Assembly: GCA_016928525.1 (NCBI GenBank)
Contig: JAFGKO010000146.1
Coordinates: 1 to 13,829, forward strand
Source of the DNA: Anaerolineales bacterium
GTDB lineage: Bacteria > Chloroflexota > Anaerolineae > Anaerolineales > Villigracilaceae
Length of the DNA: 13,829 bases
Direction: 5' to 3'
Shown here: positions 1-6,708 of the stretch, one piece after another
How the letters are laid out: each line of letters begins with the position of its first letter
How positions within the stretch are numbered: position 1 is the stretch's first letter
The notes under the pieces: model-generated
Told to the model about the DNA's origin: nothing
Seen by the model: only the letters and a program-made list of their open reading frames with translations
Database searches by the model: none
Made by a program: the position numbers and the translations under genes

Positions 1-267
1 ACGGCCTGGACGGTGGTCAACCACGCCATGCAGATCCTGGGCGGCATCGGCTACACCGACATCTACCCGGTCGAACGCCTGCTGCGCGACGTGCGCCTGA
101 TCACCATCTGGACCGGCACGAACGAGATCATGGACCTAGTCATCCAGTCCGAGTTCTACAAGGAGTTCCTGGCTGAAGCGCCGCGTGGCCGCGATGTGGA
201 AGCGGATGCGGAGGGGGCGGAGTTGCCGGGGGAGAAGATTTACAACGTGGATGGCGAGGCCAGTTGA
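1..267 (+). CDS. Acyl-CoA dehydrogenase, C-terminal end (5' part lies outside the window)
   Basis: The reading frame is open from the first base and ends in TGA at 265-267, so only the last 88 codons are present. The segment [20 protein letters not shown] followed by [12 protein letters not shown] is the C-terminal helical-bundle signature of flavin-dependent acyl-CoA dehydrogenases, which oxidise acyl-CoA thioesters to enoyl-CoA and pass electrons to electron-transfer flavoprotein. The tail after EFYKEF is acidic and extends past the usual end of short family members. I have seen such tails in Chloroflexota and Deltaproteobacteria relatives, from memory. Substrate chain length cannot be read from this fragment because the catalytic base region is missing. 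The gene looks GC-rich, unlike the AT-rich DNA that starts right after its stop codon. Confidence 0.87.
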   Translation, partial: TAWTVVNHAMQILGGIGYTDIYPVERLLRDVRLITIWTGTNEIMDLVIQSEFYKEFLAEAPRGRDVEADAEGAELPGEKIYNVDGEAS

Positions 268-390
268 GAAGAAAGATTTCTTGGAGAAAATGCGTTTATA
301 CTTTGATTACATTTGTCTTGTTTCAACGGAGTATCCGAGCCCGTTCTGCTACCAATCTAATCTGCGAGGCGAGATAATCTAGGTACACTT

Positions 391-1047
391 ATGCGTGTCT
401 ATCACTTTGTCAATAAAGAATACGGAATCGAAGACATAAAAAAGCGGCGACTTAAAATCGCCACGCTTAACGAGCTAAATGATCCTTTCGAGTTTTTCGG
501 CATCAACCTTTCTGATCCCTCTGTTCGCCATGCCTTTAGGAAAATGAAAGATGAACTCTCGGTTACTCGCGGCTTACTGTGTTTCAGTCGTAGTTGGCAG
601 AATCCAGTTCAATGGAGCCATTACGCCGATAAACATCGCGGTCTTTGTCTTGGATTCGAGGTGCCTGACGAAAAATTAGGCCCGGTAAGTTACTCTCGAA
701 AACGTCTAGTAGTAGAAACTGAGAGGCTGCTTGCCTATCGTGAGCTTGATCCTGAAATCATAACAAAGTTCTTGTTCACAAAGTATGCTCACTGGAAGTA
801 TGAAAATGAAGTGAGATATTTTGCAACCCTAGAAGAAATGGATTCTGAGAAGAATATGTACTTTGCCGATTTCTCCGATAATTTAAAGCTTGTCCAAGTG
901 ATCGTTGGAGCAGAATCAACACTCACCAGGGCAGATGTGTATGATGCCCTTGGCAACCTTGCACCAAGAGTTGAAGCTTTTAAGTCTCGCCTAGCATTCA
1001 AGTCTTTTAGAGTTGTACGGCAACAGAATCAAAAGCTATGGGTGTAA
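391..1047 (+). CDS. DUF2971 family protein
   Basis: This 218-residue protein carries the hallmarks of the DUF2971 family, whose biochemical function I do not know. NELNDPFEF is at residues 28-36, LLCFS at 62-66, the core WSHYADKHRGLCLGFE at 75-90, and a KYAHWKYENEVRY block at 131-143. Length is normal for the family and no signal peptide or membrane helix is visible, so it is probably cytoplasmic. Start ATG 391 is preceded by only a weak AGGT (381-384). A GATAAT hexamer at 373-378 could be a -10 box, but I see no convincing -35 box. The gene is AT-richer than its left neighbour. DUF2971 genes are often found singly in variable regions, so horizontal acquisition is likely, but this is inference. 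Confidence 0.85.
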   Translation: MRVYHFVNKEYGIEDIKKRRLKIATLNELNDPFEFFGINLSDPSVRHAFRKMKDELSVTRGLLCFSRSWQNPVQWSHYADKHRGLCLGFEVPDEKLGPVSYSRKRLVVETERLLAYRELDPEIITKFLFTKYAHWKYENEVRYFATLEEMDSEKNMYFADFSDNLKLVQVIVGAESTLTRADVYDALGNLAPRVEAFKSRLAFKSFRVVRQQNQKLWV

Positions 1048-1087
1048 CGCCAGCATGGCCTAACTATAATTCGTTGTACAAAACTGA

Positions 1088-1116
1088 GCACAACCTGGAA
1101 AGATTTATGCTATTAT
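1088..1116 (+). promoter_or_regulatory. Candidate extended -10 promoter ahead of a small RNA or leader
   Basis: TGCTATTAT at 1108-1116 fits an extended -10 element (TG, one base, TATTAT). The matching -35 position around 1088-1093 reads GCACAA, which is poor, although an extended -10 can work without a good -35. Transcription would start near 1123, just ahead of the stem-loops at 1133-1193. This is a visual match only. Confidence 0.35.
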
Positions 1117-1122
1117 GAGTTT

Positions 1123-1194
1123 ATTGCCTTGCCTATCAACGTGGTAGACGAGATAAACCCTTGGTTGCTGGTTGAATCTCGGGTTTGTTTTTTG
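1123..1194 (+). ncRNA. Candidate short structured RNA or leader with terminator-like 3' end
   Basis: Three pairings are visible. CTATC (1133-1137) can pair with GGTAG (1143-1147) around loop AACGT, with one U-G wobble. GAGAT (1150-1154) can pair with ATCTC (1176-1180). AAACCC (1155-1160) can pair with GGGTTT (1181-1186). The last two cross each other, so they form either an H-type pseudoknot or two alternative hairpins. The third stem is followed after one G by six T residues (1188-1193), as in an intrinsic terminator. The unit lies 32 bases before the start of an unassigned gene, so it may be a free small RNA of about 70 nt or an attenuator in that gene's leader. I do not recognise a known RNA family, and the end points are estimates. 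Confidence 0.35.
1155..1193 (+). terminator. Terminator-like stem-loop between DUF2971 and the unassigned gene pair
   Basis: A 6-bp stem AAACCC/GGGTTT with a 20-nt loop is followed by G and then TTTTTT. It could end the DUF2971 transcript, end a small RNA, or act as an attenuator for the downstream pair. The stem is short and the loop long, so intrinsic strength is uncertain. Confidence 0.4.
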
Positions 1195-1225
1195 CTCATG
1201 AAGAACATTATTTTTGATAATCACC

Positions 1226-1648
1226 ATGATGAATACAGAGCAGTTGGCCTTACCAAACATTTACTATATTTTTAAGATAGACCATCGAAATGGTAACCCT
1301 GATAAATCACAATGGTCAATATCTGAATCGATGGAAATAAGTTGTTTCCAACGGGCTTATGCTTCTTGGCGGTGTAGTCCTAACAATTGCTGGGGTTTGC
1401 ATCTTGAGAAAGACAAGGTTGCTTATCTGGGGATAACCAAAAGTTCAGCTCCAGAAGAACGTAGGCTATTTGTAGCCAAATTCATAAACGGAAACAAAAA
1501 TAATAGGTGGCATGGCTACCCCGCTGACCATGTTTTGCATCATCAAGACATACCACCCGAAGATGTGCTTGCGAGATGGCTGCAGGCTCAATATCTACGC
1601 CCTGCCGTTGTTCGCAAACTATCTCGAGGTCAGAAATGCAAACTCTAA
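1226..1648 (+). CDS. Unassigned protein, first gene of an overlapping pair
   Basis: I cannot name this 140-residue protein. Two adjacent ATG codons (1226 and 1229) are the most likely starts. The TTG at 1214 would add four residues and has no better ribosome site. The most distinctive part is the C-terminal half: WGLHLEKDKVAYLGIT, then FVAKF, then RWHGYPADHVLHHQDIPP, then a helix-like segment leading to RGQKCKL at the end. The His, Trp, Tyr, Pro and Asp residues in WHGYPADH look like a conserved, possibly catalytic or metal-binding site, but this is inference. No signal peptide or membrane segment is visible. The stop overlaps the next gene by 13 bases, so the two are probably translated together. 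Composition is AT-rich, suggesting acquired DNA. Confidence 0.62.
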   Translation: MMNTEQLALPNIYYIFKIDHRNGNPDKSQWSISESMEISCFQRAYASWRCSPNNCWGLHLEKDKVAYLGITKSSAPEERRLFVAKFINGNKNNRWHGYPADHVLHHQDIPPEDVLARWLQAQYLRPAVVRKLSRGQKCKL

Positions 1649-2847
1649 GACTAATTATCCCTGGCTCGTATTACGATAGTCAGATTTATTCTGGTCATCT
1701 TTACCTTTGGAGTCATAATGGTTCAATTATTACGATAAATTGGGATGATCTAATTGAAAATATAAACATACCAGATCGTCTTATAACCGCGTTGACCTGT
1801 GCTTTTCAAGTAAGTGAATATCTTTACGGTGAACATTGGAAGTTAATTTTTCAAGACAAAGAGATCAAAACCGCAATTCAAGGTAAATTTGAAGAATTAG
1901 CGAAAGAGCCAATCGAAGTTTCAAAGGAAGATCTACAAAGGTTCACTGTCCGTGAACAAGATAATCCATTAACTTTTCCACATGCTGATAGCACGATATA
2001 CCGTAATATCTTATATATTGGGAGCCAAAGTGGGATTTTGGCAGCCAATGTCAGCCGCAAAAATAAAATCCCGATTAGTACCAAACCTGAGAAACTCTGG
2101 GACGGACCAGCTTTGAATGTTACTGCATCCTATCTAACTTTAGCCATTTCTTCAGGAAGCGCTGGTTTGTTTGAGTACAGTCTTGATACTAATTACAATT
2201 GGTATAAACGCCAAGAACCTCGCCTTCTCCTCAAACACCACTCTAATTTTGTAAGATGGCTATATGCCAGTGTTTTTAGTTCGTCGTATTTTGATGAGGG
2301 TTATCTCGCGGATTTTGTTTTGGAACAAGAAAGAATCGATGAAGAGAGAATACAGCAGAGGGTACTTCGTGATGTGGTTCCTTCTAGCAGAATTTTTGAA
2401 CATCAGACTAAGAATGGTATGCAGTCTCTCACATGGGGGTTACATGACAAAATATGTTTTGCTACTTCAAATTCTGTTGAAGTGGTTCAATATGCACCTT
2501 ATAAAAGAGATGAAAATAAAAGATTCCTTAAGTTAGGTATGATTCAAACCGAAGATTTACATGGCGACATAATTAGTGGTGATAGTGCCTTGTTTGGGTT
2601 CGTAATAGAGGGCGAAAATGGTTTGCTTATTATTAACAGTTTGATGGAAAGCATGTGGCTTAAAGGGGAACCTGTCAATTGGCGAGTTTTCCCAAGATCA
2701 AAGTTTTATACTAACCAACTTCATGTTATCTATGAAGATAACCTTTGTATACACTCATTCAATCAAGATTATTTTGTAAATCAAGAAACAAAAATGGTTG
2801 GCATCCGACATCCCAAAGAATTCCCATCTAGAAGAACCCGTATATAA
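1636..2847 (+). CDS. Unassigned 403-residue protein, beta-rich, partner of the preceding gene
   Basis: I chose ATG 1636 because GAGGT at 1625-1629 sits 6 bases ahead of it. The frame is open back to ATG 1576, but that would overlap the upstream gene by 73 bases without a ribosome site. The protein has many short beta-strand-like segments, such as GHLYLWSHNGSIITINW near the N-terminus, NILYIGSQSGILAANV, LHDKICFATSNSVEVVQYAP and FGFVIEGENGLLIIN. These could form a degenerate beta-propeller, though I see no clean WD or PQQ repeat. A charged helical stretch rich in E, R and Q interrupts the middle. There is no signal peptide or membrane helix. The 13-base overlap with the upstream gene implies translational coupling and a joint role. 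Codon use is AT-rich compared with the kinase operon further on. Confidence 0.65.
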   Translation: MQTLRLIIPGSYYDSQIYSGHLYLWSHNGSIITINWDDLIENINIPDRLITALTCAFQVSEYLYGEHWKLIFQDKEIKTAIQGKFEELAKEPIEVSKEDLQRFTVREQDNPLTFPHADSTIYRNILYIGSQSGILAANVSRKNKIPISTKPEKLWDGPALNVTASYLTLAISSGSAGLFEYSLDTNYNWYKRQEPRLLLKHHSNFVRWLYASVFSSSYFDEGYLADFVLEQERIDEERIQQRVLRDVVPSSRIFEHQTKNGMQSLTWGLHDKICFATSNSVEVVQYAPYKRDENKRFLKLGMIQTEDLHGDIISGDSALFGFVIEGENGLLIINSLMESMWLKGEPVNWRVFPRSKFYTNQLHVIYEDNLCIHSFNQDYFVNQETKMVGIRHPKEFPSRRTRI

Positions 2848-3223
2848 CGAATATTTAATACTTGACAAAAGGATACGATGTATGCAGTTGTGCGGATGGC
2901 GAAGTATCTGCCTTCAAATTCTTGTACAAGTCTCAGGTTTCTACTAAATTTTTCAACTCTCACCCACATCACATCCTGTTTGACGCCCCCAAACTTGACC
3001 TTGTCATCCTCGTCCTCGCGCATGAAATCGATGTTGCCCTGACGCCAATGTTATCAACTACCACAAGGAAGGTTTCCTTGACTGAAAATCAGGCAAGCAG
3101 TTGTATGAATAAGGGGAAAGTTGTATAGTTATAGTGCCAGTACGAAACGATTTCCATGGCATCGGATGAAATTAGAAATCTTCCGGTGCTTTTCCATACC
3201 TCGAGCAGTAAAAGGAGAAAAGT
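2848..3223. other. 376-base gap with possible decayed minus-strand coding remnant
   Basis: No plus-strand gene is convincing here. On the minus strand, from about 3035 down to 2840, one frame reads GNIDFMREDEDDKVKFGGVK and continues with VMWVRVEKF and VQEFEGRYFAIRTTAYIVSF. This looks protein-like, but it has no ribosome site, meets an in-frame stop just upstream (near 3050) and runs into the end of the plus-strand gene. It may be the remains of a gene I cannot name. The last 20 bases before 3224 contain the ribosome site of the caspase-like gene. No clear promoter was found; TTGACA at 2862-2867 has no partner -10 box at proper spacing. Confidence 0.3.
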
Positions 3224-4144
3224 ATGAAGAGAGCTGTCTGCGTGGGTATCAATAATTACCCTGGCGTATTGAATGACTTGAAAGGCTGTGTCAATGACGC
3301 GAACGACTGGGCGGAACTGTTGGCCGGGTTTGCCTTTAACGTGGAGGTGTTGCTCGATAACCAGGGCACGCGGGAGAATATCAAAGCCGCTTTGCGCGAT
3401 CTGGTCTCGTCACTCAAGGCGGGGGATTACGGTGTTTTTACCTATTCAGGCCACGGGACATACAATCGCGACACAAGTGGCGATGAACCGGACAGCTACG
3501 ACGAGGCGCTGTATGTCTACGATGGGATCTTGCTGGATGATGAATTGCGCGAAATCCTGAACGAATTACGGCCACAAGCCAGCCTGACCTTTATTTCAGA
3601 CAGTTGCTATTCCGGGACTGTCACCAGGGTGATGGAGGACGAAAGACATTATGCCAAACCGCGTTTTATGCCTGTGCTCGGCTACGAACCCCTGATCCCT
3701 GTCAAGGGGCGTTTTTTGGCAGAAGCGGAGATGCTGGAATTGCTGGTGACCGGCTGCAGCGACAGCGAATACTCCTACGATGCATACATCAACGGTCGTT
3801 ACAACGGAGCCATGTCACGTTATTCGATTGACGCGATCAAGGCGGATCCCGGGGCAACCTTTAGCGAGTTTTATACGGTACTGCGCCAGGCACTGCCATC
3901 CGAGGAATATCCGCAGACCCCGCAGCTTGAAGGGACAGACGAGAATAAAGCCCGTGTGTTATTCGAGCCGTTGCCAGTGGATGAACCGGAGCCAGAGCCT
4001 GAACCCGAGCCTGAGCCCGAACCTGAACCCGAGCCTGAGCCCGAACCCGAGCCTGAACCGGAACCACAACCAGAGCCCGATTCGCCGGGCTGCGTCCTGG
4101 GTCTGATTCAGCAGATAAGCCGCTTATTCAAAAGAACAGAATGA
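3224..4144 (+). CDS. Caspase-fold (peptidase C14) protein with C-terminal Pro-Glu repeat
   Basis: AAGGAG at 3212-3217, 6 bases before ATG 3224, fixes the start. The 306-residue protein begins with the usual caspase-fold strand KRAVCVGINNYPG. It then shows the catalytic His in YSGHGT (His77) and the catalytic Cys in SDSCYSG (Cys128), the dyad of clan CD metacaspase-like peptidases. These cleave after Arg/Lys or Asp depending on subtype, which is not readable here. The peptidase domain ends near residue 250. Residues 254-285 are an almost perfect Pro-Glu repeat, followed by the short amphipathic, basic tail GCVLGLIQQISRLFKRTE. There is no signal peptide, so it is probably cytoplasmic. The acidic repeat may be a rigid spacer and the tail a docking or membrane-touching helix (inference). 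No obvious substrate gene lies next to it; the adjoining AT-rich pair at 1226-2847 is separated by 376 bases. Confidence 0.88.
   Translation: MKRAVCVGINNYPGVLNDLKGCVNDANDWAELLAGFAFNVEVLLDNQGTRENIKAALRDLVSSLKAGDYGVFTYSGHGTYNRDTSGDEPDSYDEALYVYDGILLDDELREILNELRPQASLTFISDSCYSGTVTRVMEDERHYAKPRFMPVLGYEPLIPVKGRFLAEAEMLELLVTGCSDSEYSYDAYINGRYNGAMSRYSIDAIKADPGATFSEFYTVLRQALPSEEYPQTPQLEGTDENKARVLFEPLPVDEPEPEPEPEPEPEPEPEPEPEPEPEPEPQPEPDSPGCVLGLIQQISRLFKRTE
3983..4078 (+). repeat. In-frame Pro-Glu coding repeat in the caspase-like gene
   Basis: About 96 bases alternate GAA/GAG and CCA/CCC/CCT/CCG codons, giving a run of Glu-Pro dipeptides with one Gln substitution near the end. Synonymous codons vary, so the protein pattern seems to be maintained by selection, but the block is still prone to length change by slippage or recombination. 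Confidence 0.9.
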
Positions 4145-4192
4145 AATAGTCTCCCTGCCAGGCGTGGTTGAGTCATCGCCATGCCTGCTTAA

Positions 4193-4238
4193 ACGCGAAG
4201 CTCGCAAAGGTAATGGTTTTTCTTTGCGAGCTTCGCGT
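4193..4238. repeat. Perfect 17-bp inverted repeat, likely dispersed palindromic element and two-way terminator
   Basis: ACGCGAAGCTCGCAAAG (4193-4209) and its exact reverse complement CTTTGCGAGCTTCGCGT (4222-4238) flank a 12-base loop. The element lies between the convergent ends of the caspase-like gene (stop at 4144) and the aldolase gene (stop at 4316), so it may end transcripts from both sides. The bases beyond the right arm (CCTTTGTGG) extend a pattern I recognise from dispersed palindromes in many environmental genomes. When translated, these give spurious peptides like NAKLAK and FLCELRVLCG, and the spurious frame here reads just that. The family assignment is from memory. The rest of the 171-base gap shows nothing else. 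Confidence 0.7.
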
Positions 4239-4315
4239 CCTTTGTGGTTTGGGAGCTGATCACACCAACTGGGCGACTATCCAGGACAGCAACAAGCGAA
4301 AACTGGAAACCCTGA

Positions 4316-5221
4316 CTACCCACATTCTTCCAGCTCTCTGGCAGCCTGCTCCACGAGATCGTCTGGCGTTTCTACCAGCGGCGGGCGCACCGGCCAGCGC
4401 GGGAAACCGTATTTTTTTGAGAGCAGGGCTTTAAGCACAGGTGGGAAGGGCATGTATTTCTCCAAAATATGCCGCTGCTCGGTGACGCATGCTTGCGTTT
4501 CCGACAAATCTTCATTACGCGAGAAAGCGTCGTAGATGGCGCGCAGGCCCGGTGAGATCAGGTTTGCGGGCGCAGTGATGCACCCCGCGGCGCTATTTTG
4601 CAAAGCTAATGAAAAATACGAATCTGTACCGCCGAAGACGGCCAGGTCTGCGCCAAAGGTTGTGCCCAGGGCGCTGGCCAGAGCCGGGTCGTGGGATGAA
4701 TCCTTGATGCCCGCAAATTGGACTGGAAACGCGTCCTTCAGCCGTTTAAGTAATGCCATCGAGAACCCGATCCCGGCCACAGCGGGGAAGTGATACCCCA
4801 GCAAATAGCCATCTGCTGGAACCGCTTTATGGATCACCTGCTCGAACCAGCGGAATAAGCCTTCGTCTGTGGCATTGCGGAAGTAGTACGGGGGGACGGC
4901 CACAACGCCATCGTAATCCAGGTCGAAGGCGGTTTTGGTCAGGTCGATGGTCTCTTGTAAGCTGGGCGTTCCGGTCCCGGCCAGCAGGCGGAAATCCGGG
5001 TGTGTTTCGCGGACTCGCAGGGCTGTCTGCCAGACCATCTCGCGTTCAACGGGCGAGAATGATGGACCCTCCCCAGTGGTGCCGAAGATGAGCGCGCCAT
5101 GACAGCCCCGGTCGGCAAGAAAGGCCAGGAAAGCGGGAACAGGTTCGAGGTCCGGGGTTGAATCGGGCTTGAGGGGGGTCAATGCGGCGGCATATACGCC
5201 GGATAGAGGATGTGTGGTCAT
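4316..5221 (-). CDS. Dihydrodipicolinate synthase family (DapA/NAL superfamily) aldolase
   Basis: The 301-residue protein is a class I aldolase of the DapA/N-acetylneuraminate lyase superfamily. The pyruvate-binding loop GTTGEGPSFS is at about residues 48-57, the proton-relay Tyr at position 143 in GYHFP, and the Schiff-base Lys at 173 in AGIKDSS. Length matches the family (about 290-300). True DapA condenses pyruvate with aspartate semialdehyde for lysine synthesis, but relatives cleave or form sugar acids, hydroxyproline products or sialic acid. The substrate cannot be set from sequence alone, and the context (no lysine genes) argues against assuming DapA. The start ATG shares one base with the stop of the upstream gene (TGATG arrangement), so translation is coupled. 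It is the last gene of a three-gene minus-strand operon, and the inverted repeat at 4193-4238 lies downstream. Confidence 0.88.
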   Translation of the reverse strand: MTTHPLSGVYAAALTPLKPDSTPDLEPVPAFLAFLADRGCHGALIFGTTGEGPSFSPVEREMVWQTALRVRETHPDFRLLAGTGTPSLQETIDLTKTAFDLDYDGVVAVPPYYFRNATDEGLFRWFEQVIHKAVPADGYLLGYHFPAVAGIGFSMALLKRLKDAFPVQFAGIKDSSHDPALASALGTTFGADLAVFGGTDSYFSLALQNSAAGCITAPANLISPGLRAIYDAFSRNEDLSETQACVTEQRHILEKYMPFPPVLKALLSKKYGFPRWPVRPPLVETPDDLVEQAARELEECG

Positions 5222-6075
5222 CAGGGTTCTACTCCTTCGATAAAACCGCGCGCTGCTTCGTCGGGCGGTTGAAGTGGTTGTCCGCTATTTTCAGCCAGAT
5301 AATGCTGGTGGTCAAGCACCCACAGGTACAAGTCGCTTTCTGTTTTTCCGGGAAACTCTTTCAGGATGTTACTCTCGCGGATGATCTCAATGATGGGCAT
5401 GTAGACGGTTTCATACCAGTGGATGATGGCTTCTTCTTCAGAGACATCGCGTTTCAGGTCGAGCCCCATGAAGTAGCGATGCACGGCGATATGCTCGAGC
5501 ATGCGCGCGAAGCCATCGGGGATGCTGAGAGTGATGTCTGCCTCGGGGCGCAATTGATCCAGGTTGGTTCGTTCCAGGAAATGAACTTTCGTTCCCAGGA
5601 TTTCCAGGTCTTCCGGCTTGATATTGGGCGTAATATCTACCTTGGTAGCACATTCGCGCACTTCAGCTTCGATGAAAACCTGTCCCTGTTGCCGGGCGAC
5701 GGAAACGCGATGATGCCCGTCTACCACGAAGTAGACTTGCCCCACTTTGTAAAGCACCACCGGTGGCAGGCTGATGTCTTCGTAAAACGCACGGTCGACG
5801 CGTTGCCAGCGCTCTGCTGTTTCATCCTGCACAGGTAGAAATGCGCGGTCGAATTGATGGTAACGGTTGAGGCTGCCGACGATCTGGTCTATGCGTACGG
5901 TGCGCAGGCCGCGATAGATGGGGCCGCCAATACGCAATTTTTCTTTGATTTCGTCGTAGGAAAGCAAATTCGTGGGTTGGCCGGATACCACCGCCCAAAC
6001 CTTGTTCAGGAAGGCTCGAAAGCGTGCCCGGTTGTAGTCAGCTTGACTGCGAGAATCTATCGGATTACTCATCAT
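5221..6075 (-). CDS. ParB/Srx-fold N-terminal domain plus DUF4032-like C-terminal domain
   Basis: The protein has 284 residues. The middle carries the ParB-fold core: LPPVVLYKVGQVYFVVDGHH (about 103-122), then RVSVAR. DGHHRVSVAR is the phosphate-binding/nucleotide-contact box of ParB/sulfiredoxin-fold proteins. The C-terminal half, with FLERTNLDQLRPEADITL, HRYFMGLDL, AIIHWYETVYMPI and EFPGKTESDLYLWV, matches what I recall of DUF4032-type proteins linked to a ParB domain. There is no helix-turn-helix or partner ParA, so a plasmid-partition role is unlikely. A nucleotide-dependent enzyme or regulator is more plausible (inference). Two ATG codons (6075 and 6072) are possible starts, and both lie inside the end of the upstream metallophosphoesterase gene (overlap 8-11 bases). 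Confidence 0.82.
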   Translation of the reverse strand: MMSNPIDSRSQADYNRARFRAFLNKVWAVVSGQPTNLLSYDEIKEKLRIGGPIYRGLRTVRIDQIVGSLNRYHQFDRAFLPVQDETAERWQRVDRAFYEDISLPPVVLYKVGQVYFVVDGHHRVSVARQQGQVFIEAEVRECATKVDITPNIKPEDLEILGTKVHFLERTNLDQLRPEADITLSIPDGFARMLEHIAVHRYFMGLDLKRDVSEEEAIIHWYETVYMPIIEIIRESNILKEFPGKTESDLYLWVLDHQHYLAENSGQPLQPPDEAARGFIEGVEP

Positions 6076-6697
6076 TGATCTCGATCACTTTGTAGGGAAA
6101 AATGTTCATGACAGTGGTCTGCCCAACCTGTGTAACGGAGTTTTCCAGATTTTGACGGAAGAAGTGAGTGTGCCCGTGTAATAGATAGCGTGGCTGCACT
6201 GTGCGGATGAGAAAGTTCAGCGCTTTGAGTCCCTGGTGGGCATAGGTATCGTCATCATGAATTTTAAATGGAGGGGAGTGACTGATGAGAATATCCAGCT
6301 TGCGGCCAAAGCGAACCTGGTTGACCAGCAAACTTAACAATAACCTGTAAGCTCGAAAAAAAGCCTGTTCTTGCGTGTATTGGTTGACCCCATCAGGGCG
6401 GTAGCGAATACTTCCGCCCAGGCCGGCCAGCAAAAGTCCGCGTGAATAAGTGGTTTTCAGATCCAGGTTCCGGCCGCCTTCGGCATGCGAGAGAGAATGA
6501 AAAACATTGTACTCAGGGTCATGATTGCCAGGCACGTAGTATAGCGGGACGCTCAATACGGTGATAAGATACTCCAGATAAGTATAAGGTAGATCGCCAC
6601 AGCCAAGAACCAAGTCCACGTCTTGAAAATGCCCGTCCGCAGACAGCGCATAGATGCGTTCCACCACCTGGTCACTTACAGCGAGTACTTTGGTCAT
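6065..6697 (-). CDS. Calcineurin-like metallophosphoesterase with altered first metal motif
   Basis: The 210-residue protein shows the five metallophosphoesterase motifs in order: SDQ at residues 8-10, GCGD at 32-35, PGNHD at 56-60, SHSPP at 139-143 and HGHTH at 174-178. The first motif is normally DxH, but here Asp9 is followed by Gln-Val, so one metal-ligand His is missing. From memory, this variant is common in a Chloroflexota subfamily and may change metal use rather than abolish activity. The substrate is unknown; relatives act on cyclic nucleotides, nucleotides or phosphoproteins. There is no signal peptide. It heads a minus-strand operon with overlapping downstream genes, and its start lies only about 5 bases from the predicted transcription start, so the mRNA may be almost leaderless. 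Confidence 0.86.
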   Translation of the reverse strand: MTKVLAVSDQVVERIYALSADGHFQDVDLVLGCGDLPYTYLEYLITVLSVPLYYVPGNHDPEYNVFHSLSHAEGGRNLDLKTTYSRGLLLAGLGGSIRYRPDGVNQYTQEQAFFRAYRLLLSLLVNQVRFGRKLDILISHSPPFKIHDDDTYAHQGLKALNFLIRTVQPRYLLHGHTHFFRQNLENSVTQVGQTTVMNIFPYKVIEINDE

Positions 6698-6708
6698 ATT
6701 TATGGTTC

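Noticed and set aside
1131..1194. tRNA or rRNA fragment suggested by GGTTGAATCTCGGG and CTATCAACGTGGTAG
   Set aside because: No cloverleaf with a 7-bp acceptor stem can be drawn and the T-arm consensus is not met; kept only as a candidate structured RNA.
1198..1275. 25-residue frame (MKNIIFDNHHDEYRAVG...) ahead of the first unassigned gene, considered as a leader peptide
   Set aside because: There is no ribosome site, it overlaps the gene start in another frame, and it has no codon run typical of attenuation peptides.
1576..1635. ATG at 1576 as start of the second unassigned gene
   Set aside because: It would create a 73-base overlap with the upstream gene and has no ribosome site; ATG 1636 has GAGGT 6 bases before it.
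2862..3128. Plus-strand frame of 88 residues in the gap before the caspase-like gene
   Set aside because: It starts with TTG without a ribosome site, has no recognisable pattern, and the opposite strand reads more like protein over the same bases.
3983..4078. CRISPR-like or tandem DNA repeat
   Set aside because: The periodicity is 6 bases and in frame, coding for Pro-Glu dipeptides; there are no spacers.
5182..5838. Long plus-strand open frame opposite the ParB-like gene
   Set aside because: It is a shadow of the minus-strand gene, whose motifs and operon overlaps are clear; the plus-strand product shows no family pattern.
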